From contig CAWAEC010000009.1 in assembly GCA_963781155.1 (NCBI GenBank), forward strand, positions 124,001-188,000: a stretch of 64,000 nt of DNA. Reading direction: 5' to 3'. The notes below the pieces were generated by a model, which worked only from the letters and a program-made list of their open reading frames with translations, did not search any database and was not told the origin of the DNA. A program made the position numbers and the translations under genes. Below are positions 17,345-27,092 of this stretch, piece by piece. Source of the stretch: PALSA-693 sp963781155. Its GTDB lineage: Bacteria > Actinomycetota > Acidimicrobiia > Acidimicrobiales > Palsa-688. Every line of letters starts with the position of its first letter. Position 1 is the stretch's first letter.

Positions 17345-18171
17345 TTGATCGGCTCGTCGCCCACCAGGGTGGTCCGGTGCATTTCGCGTTGTGAGTCGGC
17401 GTCGTACGGGCAGGCCCGATGTATGACTCCGCGGTTGTCCCAGATCACCGTGTCACCTATTGACCACACATGACGGAGGACCTGTCCCGGCCTCGTCGTC
17501 CATTCGACCAGACGATCAAGTAAGGCTCGTCCTTCCTCAGGACCTATCCCCACCACACGGTCGGCGGTGGCCCCGATCACCAGCGATCGCCGGCCGGACT
17601 GGTGCTCCCACACCAGCGGATGCTCCTTGGGCGCCCTCGAACCCCAGTCAGCCAGTTGCCGGGGCGAAGGATCGGGATAGATCCGGCGCTGAGAGGCCTC
17701 GACCGTATGCACGACCCGAAGCGAATCGTACCGCTCCTTGTCGCGATCCGGCAGCGACTCGTAGGCCGCGTACGTACTGGCGAACTCGGTGTCGCCGCCG
17801 TGTCCCGCCGTGGCGTGCGCGGTGAGTATCGACGCCTTGGAGGGGATGTCGTCGGTAGAGCCGTCGATATGCCAGTCGAATGTCCCGCGAAAGTATTCAG
17901 CCAGCCGGTTCTTGGGATCGAGGCTGACGACTGTTATCTCAGGTATGGGATGGTTCGGGACCATCACCACGTCGCCGAGCCTTCGGCAGAAGGCGACCTG
18001 CGTGGCATCGTCAAGGTGCAGTTCGCGGAACAGCAGAACCCCGTTGGCGTCGAGTGCGGCGAGACATGCGTGCGGAAAGTCTTCATCGTGCAAAAGCCGG
18101 TCCCGGTCCACGCCCAACACCTCCGCCCCCACCGTCTCGCTCAGTTGTTTGGTGACGATGTGGTCCTTCAC
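17341..18171 (-). CDS. TauD/TfdA-family Fe(II)/2-oxoglutarate dioxygenase
   Basis: The 276-residue protein carries WHIDGS (the His-x-Asp iron ligands), the distal iron His in VIHRACPYD and the 2-oxoglutarate-binding Arg in MHRTTLVGD. The family hydroxylates an unactivated carbon beside a sulfonate, ether or carboxylate while decarboxylating 2-oxoglutarate. The GTG start has AAGAGGAGC upstream. The gene leads the TauD-SDR pair and faces away from the acyl-CoA dehydrogenase remnant. Substrate is unknown; TfdA-like ether cleavage or taurine-like desulfonation are only examples. Confidence 0.87.
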   Translation of the reverse strand: MKDHIVTKQLSETVGAEVLGVDRDRLLHDEDFPHACLAALDANGVLLFRELHLDDATQVAFCRRLGDVVMVPNHPIPEITVVSLDPKNRLAEYFRGTFDWHIDGSTDDIPSKASILTAHATAGHGGDTEFASTYAAYESLPDRDKERYDSLRVVHTVEASQRRIYPDPSPRQLADWGSRAPKEHPLVWEHQSGRRSLVIGATADRVVGIGPEEGRALLDRLVEWTTRPGQVLRHVWSIGDTVIWDNRGVIHRACPYDADSQREMHRTTLVGDEPIK

Positions 18172-18476
18172 CGCTGCTCCTCTTCCGCCCGGTCACGTGG
18201 ACGCGGCACCCCGAGCGCCCTACTCGGGACTATCTAGTAGTTGATATTATCCGGGGCGGCGATCCGGGTCCAGAGGCGTTGGCGCCAGCAGAGGCGGCTG
18301 ATCCGGGTTCGGGGCGCTCGCGCCAGTACCGCGGGGTAGCCTGACGAATCGGTTGGGCCGTCGGCACTCTGTCGGGCCCGTACCCGGTCGGCCCGTCAGC
18401 ACCGCGTTTCGATCGCGGAGAATTGTGGTCGGCATTCCCAGAAGGGTATTCTGACCTGCGAGAAGGGAGGCGCGTC
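18172..18476. other. Divergent intergenic region
   Basis: About 305 bp without a supported gene. It holds AT-rich sequence CTAGTAGTTGATATTATCC near the TauD start, a likely promoter for the TauD-SDR pair. I see no clear operator, RNA gene or terminator. It may also contain lost upstream sequence of the truncated acyl-CoA dehydrogenase. Confidence 0.4.
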
Positions 18477-18758
18477 ATGCCGAGCGTGCTGCACGACATC
18501 GCCTGGCGGGCCATGCAAGTTCATGGCGCGCTGGGCACCACCAACGAGATGCCGTTCTTTCAAATGATCCACGGCGCTGGAGTCATGGGGCTCGCCGACG
18601 GGCCGACGAAGGTCCACAAGGCCACTGTGGCCCGCCAGCTGCTGCGCGACTACCGGCCGACCAACGATATGTGGCCGACCGGGTGGATCCCGAGGAAGCT
18701 GGACGGCGCCCAGGCGAAGTTCGCCCAGGTCCTCGAACTCGAAGTGGGAAACCTGTGA
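18477..18758 (+). pseudogene. C-terminal remnant of an acyl-CoA dehydrogenase
   Basis: The 93-residue frame matches only the last quarter of a roughly 400-residue acyl-CoA dehydrogenase: MQVHGALGTTNEMPFF followed by GLADGPTKVHKATVARQLL, the family's FAD/active-site closing helices. No N-terminal or middle domain exists upstream in any frame. It retains an ATG and a good GGGAGG site, so a peptide may still be made, but it cannot be an enzyme. It stands 38 bp ahead of the double CaiB gene. Confidence 0.75.
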
Positions 18759-18795
18759 GCGCTGAAAGCCTGCGGATGGCAGCAAAGGAGGGCAC

Positions 18796-21106
18796 ATGCC
18801 AGGGGCGCTAGAGGGGTTGCGGGTTGTTGACCTGACCACCGGCTTGTCCGGACCGCTGGCAACCATGACCCTCGGGGACCACGGTGCGGACGTCGTCAAA
18901 GTCGAACCCCCGGGCGGCGACCCCCAACGGTCGTATGCCGGTTCGGTCGTCGCCAACCGTGGAAAGCGGAGCGTCGTGTTCGATCTGGATGACGCCGCTG
19001 ACCGGAACCGCCTGGTCGACCTGACCGCTACGGCCGACGTGCTCGTCGAGAGCTTTGCTCCCGGCTACACCGCCGCTCGTCGCCTTGACTACGCCACTCT
19101 TTCGGCCGACTTTCCCGCCCTGATCTACTGCTCGCTGACGGGCTACCCGCGAACCACCGATGCGGCCAACCGGCCGGCGATCGACCTGCTCGTCCAGGCC
19201 CGTTCCGGCCAGCAGTACGAGCAGCCGGGCTTTCGCGATGGACCGATCTTCCTTCACGCCCCACTGCCGAGCATTGCCGCGTCCTATCTCACAGTCGAGG
19301 GCATCCTGGCCGCGCTCTATGCCCGCGAGGTGACCGGTACCGGCCAGTGGGTCGAGACGTCGCTGTACCAGGGCGTGCTCGCCTTCACCACCCAGCTGTG
19401 GCAGGACGCCGAGATCAAGCCCGAGCCGTGGGTGGAGATCGCGCGCGACCCTCAGCCAAGCATGTACGAATGTGCCGACGGCCTTTGGGTCCACTCCATG
19501 CACATGGCGGGTGGGCGGGGCAAGGACCGCAGCGTGACCTGGCGCATCCTGGGCATCGATCCACCCCCGCCCACACTGGACGTCGGAGCAGCGAGCCGCG
19601 CACGATGCGCTGGTCCGCCAGGCCATCAAGCGCATCCCGCGAAGGGATCTTCTCGAGCAGTTCTGGGCCAACGAGATTCCGATCGCACCGGTCCGCCCGG
19701 CCCATGAGGCCCTCATGGACGATCAGGTCATCCACAACGGCATGTCGATCGAGGTCGAAGACCCGGTGCACGGTGTGGTTCGGCAGGCCGGGGTCAGCTT
19801 CCGGTTGCACGGGGCACCGGAACCCGTCGTCCGGCACCCGCAGCCAGCCGTCGGTCAGCACACCACCGAGGTGCTGTCAACTCTCAGCGTGACCGAGCAG
19901 CGGGCCCGCACGGTTGAGCAAGGAAAACGCCCACTGACGCATGCCCTGGAAGGCATCAAGGTCCTCGACCTGGGCAACTTCCTCGCCGGCCCGTTTGGAC
20001 CCATGCTGCTCGGGGACCTTGGGGCAACCGTCTACAAGCTCGAGTCGCCCGAGGGCGACCAGATGCGCGCCGTCACCCAGCCCTTCAACGGGTGCCAGCG
20101 GGGAAAGCTCGATATCGCCGTCGACCTCAAGACGCCCGAGGGACGGGAGATCGCGCATCGACTCATCCGGGAAGTGGACGTCGTCCACCACAACATGCGG
20201 CCGGGAGTCGCGGAACGGCTCGGAGTCGACTACGCCACTGCCAGGAAGCTCAACCCGTCGGTCATCTACTGCCATACCACGATGTGGGGGAGCGACGGGC
20301 CGCGTGCCACCTGGCCAGGCTTCGACCAGCTGGCGCAGTCTTCCTGTGGCCTCGAGTACGAGCTCGGTGGTGAAGGCAACCCGCCCAACTGGTACCGCTT
20401 CGGGATGTGCGACCAGGGCTGCGCCGTCCAGTCGGCCCTCGCCGTGCTGATGGCACTGTACTGGCGCGAGCGCACCGGCGAGGGTCAGATGGTCGACACG
20501 TCGATCGTCAACGCGGGCGTGCATTTCAACACTGACGCCTGGATAGGTCCGCACGGCTGGTCAGAACGGCCCCGCACTGACCAGCAGCAAACCGGCCTCA
20601 GCCCCCTCTACCGCATGTATCCGACCACCGACGGGTGGGTTGCCCTGGCCTGCCTGGGCGAGTCCCACTGGTCCGCCCTGACCACATCGGTGCCCGCCTT
20701 GCAGGGGGACAGCCGCTTTGCCGATCCCGGTAGCCGGCGACAGAACGCCGAAGCGCTCAGCGAGAAACTTGCCGGCTTCTTTCGGGCCCGGACAGCGAAG
20801 GAGGCCTTCGAGACCCTGGATGACGCAGGTGTCCCGGTCGAGATCTCGGACCCGGACCAGGGCCGGACCTGGTTCGATCAACCGGACCTCAACGCGGCCG
20901 GCCTGGTCGCCGACTACCAGCACCCCCGGTACGGGCGCTTCCGCCAGTTTGGCCACCTCATTCATTTCTCCGGCACGCCCGGGCGCATCGGCGGACCGCC
21001 GCCCCTGCTCGGCCAGCATTCCCGAGAGGTGCTCAGCGGTCTGGGCTACTCGGCCGAGGACATCCAGAGGCTGCGGGAGAAGAACGTCACGCTCTGGCCC
21101 GAGTAA
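18796..21106 (+). pseudogene. Two-domain CaiB/BaiF CoA-transferase with a frameshift
   Basis: The N-terminal CoA-transferase domain reads from ATG (AAAGGAGGG upstream) to about 19560, then continues one base out of phase: SEQRAAHDALVRQAIKRIP and EQFWANEIPIAPVRPAHE follow directly in the other frame and run into a second complete CaiB domain (ALEGIKVLDLGNFLAGPFG). One extra base in the C-rich run at 19561-19574 explains it. Corrected length is about 769 residues, like the intact double CaiB elsewhere in the window. The N-terminal domain has Ala162 (SIAA) where the catalytic Asp is expected; the C-terminal domain keeps Asp (FGMCDQGC). It would transfer CoA to a carboxylic acid. Confidence 0.8.
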
Positions 21107-21141
21107 CGGGAACCGTTGGCCGCTATGTGGACGGCAGGGAT

Positions 21142-21153
21142 ATAGCTAGCTAT
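21142..21153. promoter_or_regulatory. Perfect 12-bp palindrome ATAGCTAGCTAT
   Basis: An AT-rich perfect palindrome lies between the double CaiB stop and the DUF35-thiolase start, 30-50 bp before the possible start codons. Its position and base content, unlike the surroundings, suggest a regulator site or core promoter for the fusion gene. Confidence 0.4.
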
Positions 21154-21181
21154 TTTGTTTCGTGATGCGAGCGAACAGGGG

Positions 21182-22903
21182 ATGCGAGCGGTGACAGCGC
21201 CGGCCACGGGTGAAAAGATCACGATGCAGGACGCCCGGCGCCCGTTGCCTGTCGTGGACGACCAGTCACGGCCCTTCTGGGAGGCGGGTCGCGACGGGGT
21301 GTTGCGATTCTCTGCATGCCGGGCGTGCGGAGCGCTGCTCCACCCTCCGGTACCGGTCTGCCGGTACTGCCGGTCCGACGACATCGGCCTGCGAGACGTT
21401 TCCGGGCGGGCAGTAGTGGTCGGCGTGACGGTCAATCACCATCTCTGGGACCCGCGTTTTCCCCCGCCTTTCATCATCGCGACCGTCGCCATCGAAGAGG
21501 ACCCGCGTGTTCGTCTGATCACCAACCTGGTTGACGTCGCACCGGACCAGGTCCGGGTCGGCATGCGCGTGAAAGCCCGCTTCGAGCACCACGAGGACGT
21601 GTGGATCCCGCTGTTCGCCCCCCTGGACGAGCCCGACGCCCCGCTTCCGACCGACGAAACTCCGCCCGATGACCACCGCCGGTGGCTGCGTCCGATGATC
21701 GGATCGGAACGGCTGGAGGATCGAGTAGCGATCACGGGCATCGGTATGTCCGCCATCGGCCGGCGGCTCATGCGGCCGCCGCTGTCCCTGACGGTGGAAG
21801 CCGTCAAGGCCGCCGTGGCCGATGCGGGATTGGAGCTGGCGGACATCGACGGGCTATCCACGTATCCGGGTGGCCCTGCCACTGGCGGCTTCGGGGAAGG
21901 CGGCGTGAGCGCCTTCGAAGACGCCCTGGGCATCCGTCCCACCTGGTACAACGGCGGCGGAGAGACGTTTGGCCCGGCCGGCTCGGTCATCGCGGCCATG
22001 ATGGCCGTGGCGGCTGGACTGGTCCGGCATGTGGTGTGCTTCCGCACGGTCTGGCAGGCCACCTACGCGGCACGTCTGCGCTCCGAAAGCCCGAACGGCT
22101 CCAATCCTTACGGTGGAATCGGGCCGGGGGCCGTCGCCCGCGTACCGGGATACAGCGGTCCCTATGGGGTGGCGTCGGCTGCCAACAACCTGGCCATGTA
22201 CGCTTCGCACCACTTCCGTAAATACGGCACCACCCGCGAGAGCCTTGGCTGGATCGCGCTGAATCAGCGGACGAACGCTGGCCTCAACCCGAAGGCGATT
22301 TATCGCGATCCCCTCACCATGGACGACTACCTGTCGGCCCGTCTGATCAGCACGCCCTTTGGCTTGTATGACTGCGACATCCCCGCAGACGCGTCGATCG
22401 CTGTCATCGTCTCGCGCATCGACACGATCCAGGATCTCCGGTCCCGACCTGTCCTCGTCGAGGCTGTGGGCACCCAGATGACCGAACGGGTGACGTGGGA
22501 TCAGTCGACGATGACCCACGAGCCGCAAGTGCTCGGCCCGGCCGCCCACCTGTGGACACGGACCACCCTTCGCCCAGACGACGTCGACGTGGCCCTGCTC
22601 TACGACGGCTTCACGTTCAACTGCTTGTCCTGGATCGAGGGACTCGGCTTCTGCGGGATCGGCGAAGCGAAGGACTTCCTCGATGGAGGGACCAACATCG
22701 CGCTCAAAGGCGGGGTGATGGCGCTCAACCCGCACGGCGGCCAGCTCTCGGCCGGGCGGACCCACGGCATGGGCTTCATGCACGAGGCCGTGGTGCAATT
22801 GCGCGGGGAGGGCGGCGATCGCCAGCGCGAGGGAGCGGAGGTGGCGGTCGTCAGTAGCGGCGGCCTGACACCGTCCGGTGCCCTCCTGCTGCGCCGGGGC
22901 TGA
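21182..22903 (+). CDS. DUF35 (Zn-ribbon/OB-fold)-thiolase-fold fusion protein
   Basis: The roughly 573-residue protein joins two proteins normally separate. Residues about 15-165 are a DUF35 domain: zinc ribbon CRACG...CRYC and an OB-fold (VVVGVTVNHH onward). Residues about 175-573 are a thiolase-fold domain of the lipid-transfer Ltp2 group: ITGIGMSAIG, LYDGFTFNCL, GLGFCGIGEA, NPHGGQLSAGRTHGMG. The thiolase Cys is missing (YNGGGETFG), as in Ltp2 retro-aldolases that act with DUF35 partners in steroid side-chain degradation. A carbon-carbon lyase acting on a CoA thioester is therefore likely. Start is uncertain: ATG here, GTG at 21191 and TTG at 21155 are all possible. Confidence 0.85.
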   Translation: MRAVTAPATGEKITMQDARRPLPVVDDQSRPFWEAGRDGVLRFSACRACGALLHPPVPVCRYCRSDDIGLRDVSGRAVVVGVTVNHHLWDPRFPPPFIIATVAIEEDPRVRLITNLVDVAPDQVRVGMRVKARFEHHEDVWIPLFAPLDEPDAPLPTDETPPDDHRRWLRPMIGSERLEDRVAITGIGMSAIGRRLMRPPLSLTVEAVKAAVADAGLELADIDGLSTYPGGPATGGFGEGGVSAFEDALGIRPTWYNGGGETFGPAGSVIAAMMAVAAGLVRHVVCFRTVWQATYAARLRSESPNGSNPYGGIGPGAVARVPGYSGPYGVASAANNLAMYASHHFRKYGTTRESLGWIALNQRTNAGLNPKAIYRDPLTMDDYLSARLISTPFGLYDCDIPADASIAVIVSRIDTIQDLRSRPVLVEAVGTQMTERVTWDQSTMTHEPQVLGPAAHLWTRTTLRPDDVDVALLYDGFTFNCLSWIEGLGFCGIGEAKDFLDGGTNIALKGGVMALNPHGGQLSAGRTHGMGFMHEAVVQLRGEGGDRQREGAEVAVVSSGGLTPSGALLLRRG

Positions 22904-22944
22904 CCCGGGGGTCAGCAGGCCCGCGGGTCAGAAGCTCGCAGACG

Positions 22945-22978
22945 GATCGACGGCGCTCACGTTACGGCGCCGTCGATC
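22945..22978. terminator. 12-bp-stem hairpin between convergent genes
   Basis: Perfect inverted repeat GATCGACGGCGC / GCGCCGTCGATC around a 10-base loop. It contains the last codons and stop of the minus-strand CaiB gene and lies about 40 bp past the stop of the plus-strand fusion gene, so it could serve both. There is no T-run, as is common in high-GC actinobacteria. Confidence 0.55.
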
Positions 22979-24183
22979 TTGAGCTGGATGATCTCGTCCT
23001 CGCTTCGGCCGATCTGACGCAGCAGGTCGTCGGTGTGTTCGGCGAATTGCGGCGCCCGGGTCAAGACCGGCGGGCGCTCGTCGAATTGCACAGGGTTGGC
23101 GATCAGCGTGCGCTCGTTGCCCTCGAGATCAGTCACGGGGAGGGCGTACCCGTTGGCTTCCATTTGAGGATCGGCCAGGATCTCCAGCGGGCTTTGCACC
23201 GCGGCCCACTGTCCTTCCATCGTCTGGAGACGCTTCAGCCAGTAGTCGAAGGGCTTCGAGGCAATGGCATCCGACACGTACTTTCCAGCTTCGAGTGCGT
23301 TGGCCATCAGCTTCTCGGCGGTGTTGAAGCGCTCGTCCTCGATGAGGTCATCGAGGCCGAGATGCCGGCATACATCGGCGAAGTAGCGGCCCGGTTGGAG
23401 CATGGTGAAGTTGATCCAGCGCCCATCCGAGGTCTTGAAGGTACCGATGGTCGGATTGACCGCGATATTCATCGGCGAGTCCAGCGGCGGCGGGGGCTGC
23501 TCTTCCTGAGACAACGCTGCGTTCCCGAGTGACAGCGCAAACGCCCACGCCCCGACGCTCATCAGCGACACGTCAACGACGGAGGTCTCGCCGGTCCGTT
23601 CCCGGGCGAAGAGGGCCGCTGCGATCCCGCCAGCGATGGTCATCCCACCCATGGAGTCGCCGTAAGCCCCGCCGGGCTGATTGACGATCCGGGGGCTATC
23701 CGGCGCGGTCGTGGCCCAGGCGCTGCCCATCCGGCACCAGAAGGTGGAACCGTCGTAGCCGCCCTTCTCGGCGTCGGGACCCCGCTGGCCGTGACCGCTC
23801 CCCCGCACATAGATGATCTTGGGGTTGGCCTTGCGAATGTCGTCAACCTCGAGGCGCAGCCTCCGGCGGGCGTCGGGCAGGAAGTTGATGAGGAACACGT
23901 CGGCGTCCTTGCACAGTTCCAGGAGAACGGCATGAGCCTCCGGCTGATCCAGGGCCAACCCGATGCTGCGCTTGCCGCGGTTGGGATGCTCCATCAGCGG
24001 TTGAAACGACCCGGCGGCCACTCCGCCGGTGCCAAGTCGCAGACCCCGCTGGGCGTCGCCTGCGACGGCATGCTCAACTTTGATCACATCGGCGCCCCAG
24101 TCAGCGAGGACGGCCCCCGCGGACGGCGTGAACGTGAACTGGGCCACTTCGACCATCTTCACGCCCTTCATGGGCTGGTGCAC
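22957..24183 (-). CDS. CaiB/BaiF family CoA-transferase (single domain)
   Basis: The 408-residue class III CoA-transferase shows MKGVKMVEVAQFTFTPSAGAVLADWGADVIKVE at the N-terminus, NRGKRSIGL, GGYDGSTFW and AYGDSMGGMTIAGG, where the Asp sits at the expected catalytic position. The partner domain TIGTFKTSDGRWI and C-terminal PVQFDERPP are typical. It should act as an interlocked homodimer making an acyl-CoA from a donor such as succinyl-CoA. GTG is preceded by AGGAAAGG. It is last in a minus-strand set with two amidohydrolases and a binding protein. Confidence 0.9.
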   Translation of the reverse strand: MHQPMKGVKMVEVAQFTFTPSAGAVLADWGADVIKVEHAVAGDAQRGLRLGTGGVAAGSFQPLMEHPNRGKRSIGLALDQPEAHAVLLELCKDADVFLINFLPDARRRLRLEVDDIRKANPKIIYVRGSGHGQRGPDAEKGGYDGSTFWCRMGSAWATTAPDSPRIVNQPGGAYGDSMGGMTIAGGIAAALFARERTGETSVVDVSLMSVGAWAFALSLGNAALSQEEQPPPPLDSPMNIAVNPTIGTFKTSDGRWINFTMLQPGRYFADVCRHLGLDDLIEDERFNTAEKLMANALEAGKYVSDAIASKPFDYWLKRLQTMEGQWAAVQSPLEILADPQMEANGYALPVTDLEGNERTLIANPVQFDERPPVLTRAPQFAEHTDDLLRQIGRSEDEIIQLKIDGAVT

Positions 24184-24289
24184 TCTTGCTCATCCTTTCC
24201 TGCAATCAGACCGGCGCCGCAAGACGGCCGGCCGTGTCATGACTTCGCTACGCCACGAACGCCGTCGTGGCCGTCCTCGGACACTGAGG

Positions 24290-25543
24290 TCAACCCGCGG
24301 CGTACCTGCCGACGCGCATGGCCTTCTCGAGTGACCCACCCATGATCATCGCCTGCTCCTCCAGGGGCAAGCCGGCGACCACCTGGGAATACGCCAGCGG
24401 ATCGGACATGCCCTCGGGGTGGGGGAAGTCCGATCCGAACATGATGTGGTCCGCCGGGATACCCAGCTCGATGAGACCCTGTGGGTCGGGCTCGTGGAAG
24501 GCGTGCACCCACACATTGCGGTTGAACACTTCGACCGGGTTCTCGTCGAAGAGCACCGCACTCTGCTCTTGAGCCTGCGCCAGCTTGGTGTAAAACGGCC
24601 GGATCCACGTACTGGAGAACTCCACCGGCATGAACCGGAGGCCCGGGAACCGGGTGGCCAGACCGTGGCCGATGATAGAGGCCATCGCGTCCACCAGGTT
24701 GTCCTTCTCCGAGGACAGCAGCATGAAGCCGGGCGACGCTTTCCTGGCCTCGCGGGCGATACTCATCTCCTGGTCACCGAGGCCTTCCCACTCGTTGGTG
24801 TAGCGGGTGTAGCCAGAATCGCCCGAGTGCATGCCGACCACCAGATCCAGCTCCTGCACCCGCTCCCAGAATGGGTCGAACTCCGGCAAGGCAAACGACC
24901 GCCGGCCTCTCCAGGTCGGTACCGGTGCTACCCGGATGAGGAAGATCTTGGCGCCGCGCTCGTAGATGAGTTCGAGCTCGGCCAGCGCCTCGTCCAGCAC
25001 CGCCAGCGAGATGATCGGCGTGGTGTAGATGGCGTCGGAATAGACATAGCTCCAGTGCTCGTGCATCCACGCGTTCAGGGCATGGACCACGGCGCAAACG
25101 GCGTCGGGATCATCGGCAAGGCGCTCCTCGATGGCGCTGGCCAGGGTGGGCCACAGGAGGGTCCGGTCGATGCCCATCTCCTTCATCAGCTCGAATCGGG
25201 GCTCGGGATCGAAGAAGGCGTCGATGCCCGGCATGACGACGAGCTTGCTGCCAAGGCTTCGCGTCCGATCCCCGAAACCCCGACCGCCCTTGGTCACATC
25301 GAAACCGGAGCCGCCGGGGACGGCGACCTTGACGAAGGTGGGGTTCGGGATGTAGTTGCTGATCCGGTCGCGAATGGCCAGCTTGGTCCGTCCGCCGACC
25401 TCGACATACTTGATGAGCCCGTCGTACTCGGCCGGGAGGAACTTGGTCAGGGCGTCACGGTTCTCATACAGGTGGTTGTCGGCGTCGAAAGTGGGGAACG
25501 GCAGCTCCCGATGGGTGACCTGTATGTACTCGATATCCGTCAT
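24290..25543 (-). CDS. PF04909-type amidohydrolase, paralogue of the right-end copy
   Basis: The 417-residue protein begins MTDIEYIQVTHRELPFPTFD and shares long identical stretches with the amidohydrolase at 59581-60828: FDADNHLYENRDALTKFLP, ALNxWMHEHWSFVYSDAI-like, RVAPVPTWRGR and GSDFPHPEG. DADNH is the Asp-x-His first metal motif and SDFPHPEG the late metal site. The two copies lie 34 kb apart on opposite strands and probably do the same or matched reactions in the two blocks. ATG was taken after a 31-residue unlikely extension. Confidence 0.88.
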   Translation of the reverse strand: MTDIEYIQVTHRELPFPTFDADNHLYENRDALTKFLPAEYDGLIKYVEVGGRTKLAIRDRISNYIPNPTFVKVAVPGGSGFDVTKGGRGFGDRTRSLGSKLVVMPGIDAFFDPEPRFELMKEMGIDRTLLWPTLASAIEERLADDPDAVCAVVHALNAWMHEHWSYVYSDAIYTTPIISLAVLDEALAELELIYERGAKIFLIRVAPVPTWRGRRSFALPEFDPFWERVQELDLVVGMHSGDSGYTRYTNEWEGLGDQEMSIAREARKASPGFMLLSSEKDNLVDAMASIIGHGLATRFPGLRFMPVEFSSTWIRPFYTKLAQAQEQSAVLFDENPVEVFNRNVWVHAFHEPDPQGLIELGIPADHIMFGSDFPHPEGMSDPLAYSQVVAGLPLEEQAMIMGGSLEKAMRVGRYAAG

Positions 25544-25589
25544 GGCATCTCCTGCGGGTGTTGTGGTACTGACTGGGTGGGCGAGGCGC

Positions 25590-26855
25590 TCAGAGGACCC
25601 CGATGCCGGCGGCCTCGTTGCGGCGACGCCACTCATCGCGGGTCATCCGGGTGGTATCCACGTCGGCCGCCAGGGCCCGCAGCGCCGCGACCGTGGTCTG
25701 CTCTTTCGGCAGGTGCGCGAACGGATCCCAGTTGAAGAAGCGGGCGCTGTTCTCCCACGTGATCTTGTGAATCTCTTCGTCGGTCGCCCCGGCGTCGATG
25801 AACTCGGCCCACACCTGCTCCGGGGAGTTCGGCCAGGTGGTGTCGGTATGCGGGTAGTCGCATTCCCACGCCAGGATGTCCACGCCGATCTGGTGGCGGG
25901 CCTTGAGGCCGGACGGATCGGTGATGAAGCAGGCCAGAATGTGATCGCGGAACACCTCGGAGGGCAGTTTGCCGCCGAAGTCGTTATGGATCCACCGCTG
26001 GTTGCGGTAGTGACGGTCCACCCGGTCCAGGTAGAAGGGAATCCAGCCGATTCCACCCTCAGAAAGAGCCACCCGGAGGTCCGGGTACTTGCGGAACGTC
26101 GGGCCGAACAGTAGGTCCTGGGCCACCAGCATCGTCACCTGGGTCGGCAGAACGATCTGATGGTCGACCGGCGCTTCCGGCGCCAACTGAATGAGCCCGT
26201 AGGCCCCGCCGATGTGAAGGCACAGCACCAGGTTCTCTTCGATGATCGCCTCCAGCATGGGATCCCAATGCCCGGAGAGGAAGCTCGGCCATCCCTGGGC
26301 GTGCGGAGCCTCCAGGAAGCTGACCGCCCGGAACCCTTTCTTCCCCAAACGGTGGACTTCGGCGACGGCCAGGTCCACGTCCCACATCGGAACGATGCCG
26401 AGGGGGATGAAGCGGCCCGGGTAGGCGGCGCACCACTCGTCAATGTGCCAGTCGTTGTAGGCCTGGAGCATCACGTACGACAGGTCCTTGTTTCCCGCCT
26501 CGGTGAACGTCCGGGCGTTGAACCCGGCCATGGTCGGGAAGCACATCGAGGCCAGCACACCGTTCACGTTCATGTCCCGGACTCGCTGGTGGACGTCGAA
26601 GCACCCGGGTCGCAACTCGGAGAAGGCACCAGGGTTGAAGCCCCACTCCTCCTGCGGCCAACCGACCGTCGCGCACATCCCGAACGGCGTCGACGTGGCT
26701 TCGCCCTGGAAGACCCACTGGTCGATGCCGTCCGGTGTCCGCACGATCTTGGGGGCCTGGTCCCGATACTTTGCCGGCAAATGGCGTTCGTACATATCCG
26801 GCGGCTCGATCGAATGGTCGTCGATACTGACCAGGATCATGTCATCCATGCGCAT
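25590..26855 (-). CDS. PF04909-type metal-dependent amidohydrolase
   Basis: The 421-residue product has SIDDHSIEPPDMYERHLP at the N-terminus, a middle RFIPLGIVPMWD, LHIGGAYG, LSEGGIGWIPFYLDR and the late ECDYPHTDTTWPNS. It differs from the neighbour 46 bp downstream, with which it is likely co-transcribed, and belongs to the same broad branch as the copy beside the P450. AAAGGAGAT lies before the ATG. It may act on a different intermediate from its neighbour. Reaction not determined. Confidence 0.88.
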   Translation of the reverse strand: MRMDDMILVSIDDHSIEPPDMYERHLPAKYRDQAPKIVRTPDGIDQWVFQGEATSTPFGMCATVGWPQEEWGFNPGAFSELRPGCFDVHQRVRDMNVNGVLASMCFPTMAGFNARTFTEAGNKDLSYVMLQAYNDWHIDEWCAAYPGRFIPLGIVPMWDVDLAVAEVHRLGKKGFRAVSFLEAPHAQGWPSFLSGHWDPMLEAIIEENLVLCLHIGGAYGLIQLAPEAPVDHQIVLPTQVTMLVAQDLLFGPTFRKYPDLRVALSEGGIGWIPFYLDRVDRHYRNQRWIHNDFGGKLPSEVFRDHILACFITDPSGLKARHQIGVDILAWECDYPHTDTTWPNSPEQVWAEFIDAGATDEEIHKITWENSARFFNWDPFAHLPKEQTTVAALRALAADVDTTRMTRDEWRRRNEAAGIGVL

Positions 26856-26946
26856 GGCGATCTCCTTTCAACTCAAAAAATAGTACGCGATTATGGCTGC
26901 GGTCTCGCGCCCTGCGGCAACGGACGCTCCGCATGTGCAGCTTCCT

Positions 26947-26977
26947 GAGTCTAGGACTCTAGCCTATTCGCTGGCTA
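26947..26977. promoter_or_regulatory. Two adjacent inverted repeats in an AT-richer spacer
   Basis: GAGTC-TAG-GACTC (5-bp arms) is directly followed by TAGCC-8 nt-GGCTA. They lie about 90 bp upstream of the amidohydrolase ATG (minus strand), where an operator or promoter is expected. Short arms make this tentative. Confidence 0.3.
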
Positions 26978-27005
26978 TTTTCCTCGGAGCGCCCTCCCGG
27001 GCGCG

Positions 27006-27037
27006 CCAGGACCACCTCCGGTCGAAGGTGGTCCTGG
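27006..27037 (-). terminator. 12-bp-stem hairpin after the binding-protein gene
   Basis: Perfect arms CCAGGACCACCT / AGGTGGTCCTGG with an 8-base loop, 56 bp past the stop of the minus-strand lipoprotein gene. It lacks a U-run; a GC-rich stem fits actinobacterial terminators and would separate that gene from the amidohydrolase operon downstream. Confidence 0.6.
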
Positions 27038-27092
27038 TCGCGGTTCTTCTTTGTGGCCACCGCTGCGGCCGCGCAGCAGCAGGTGGCGCGCC

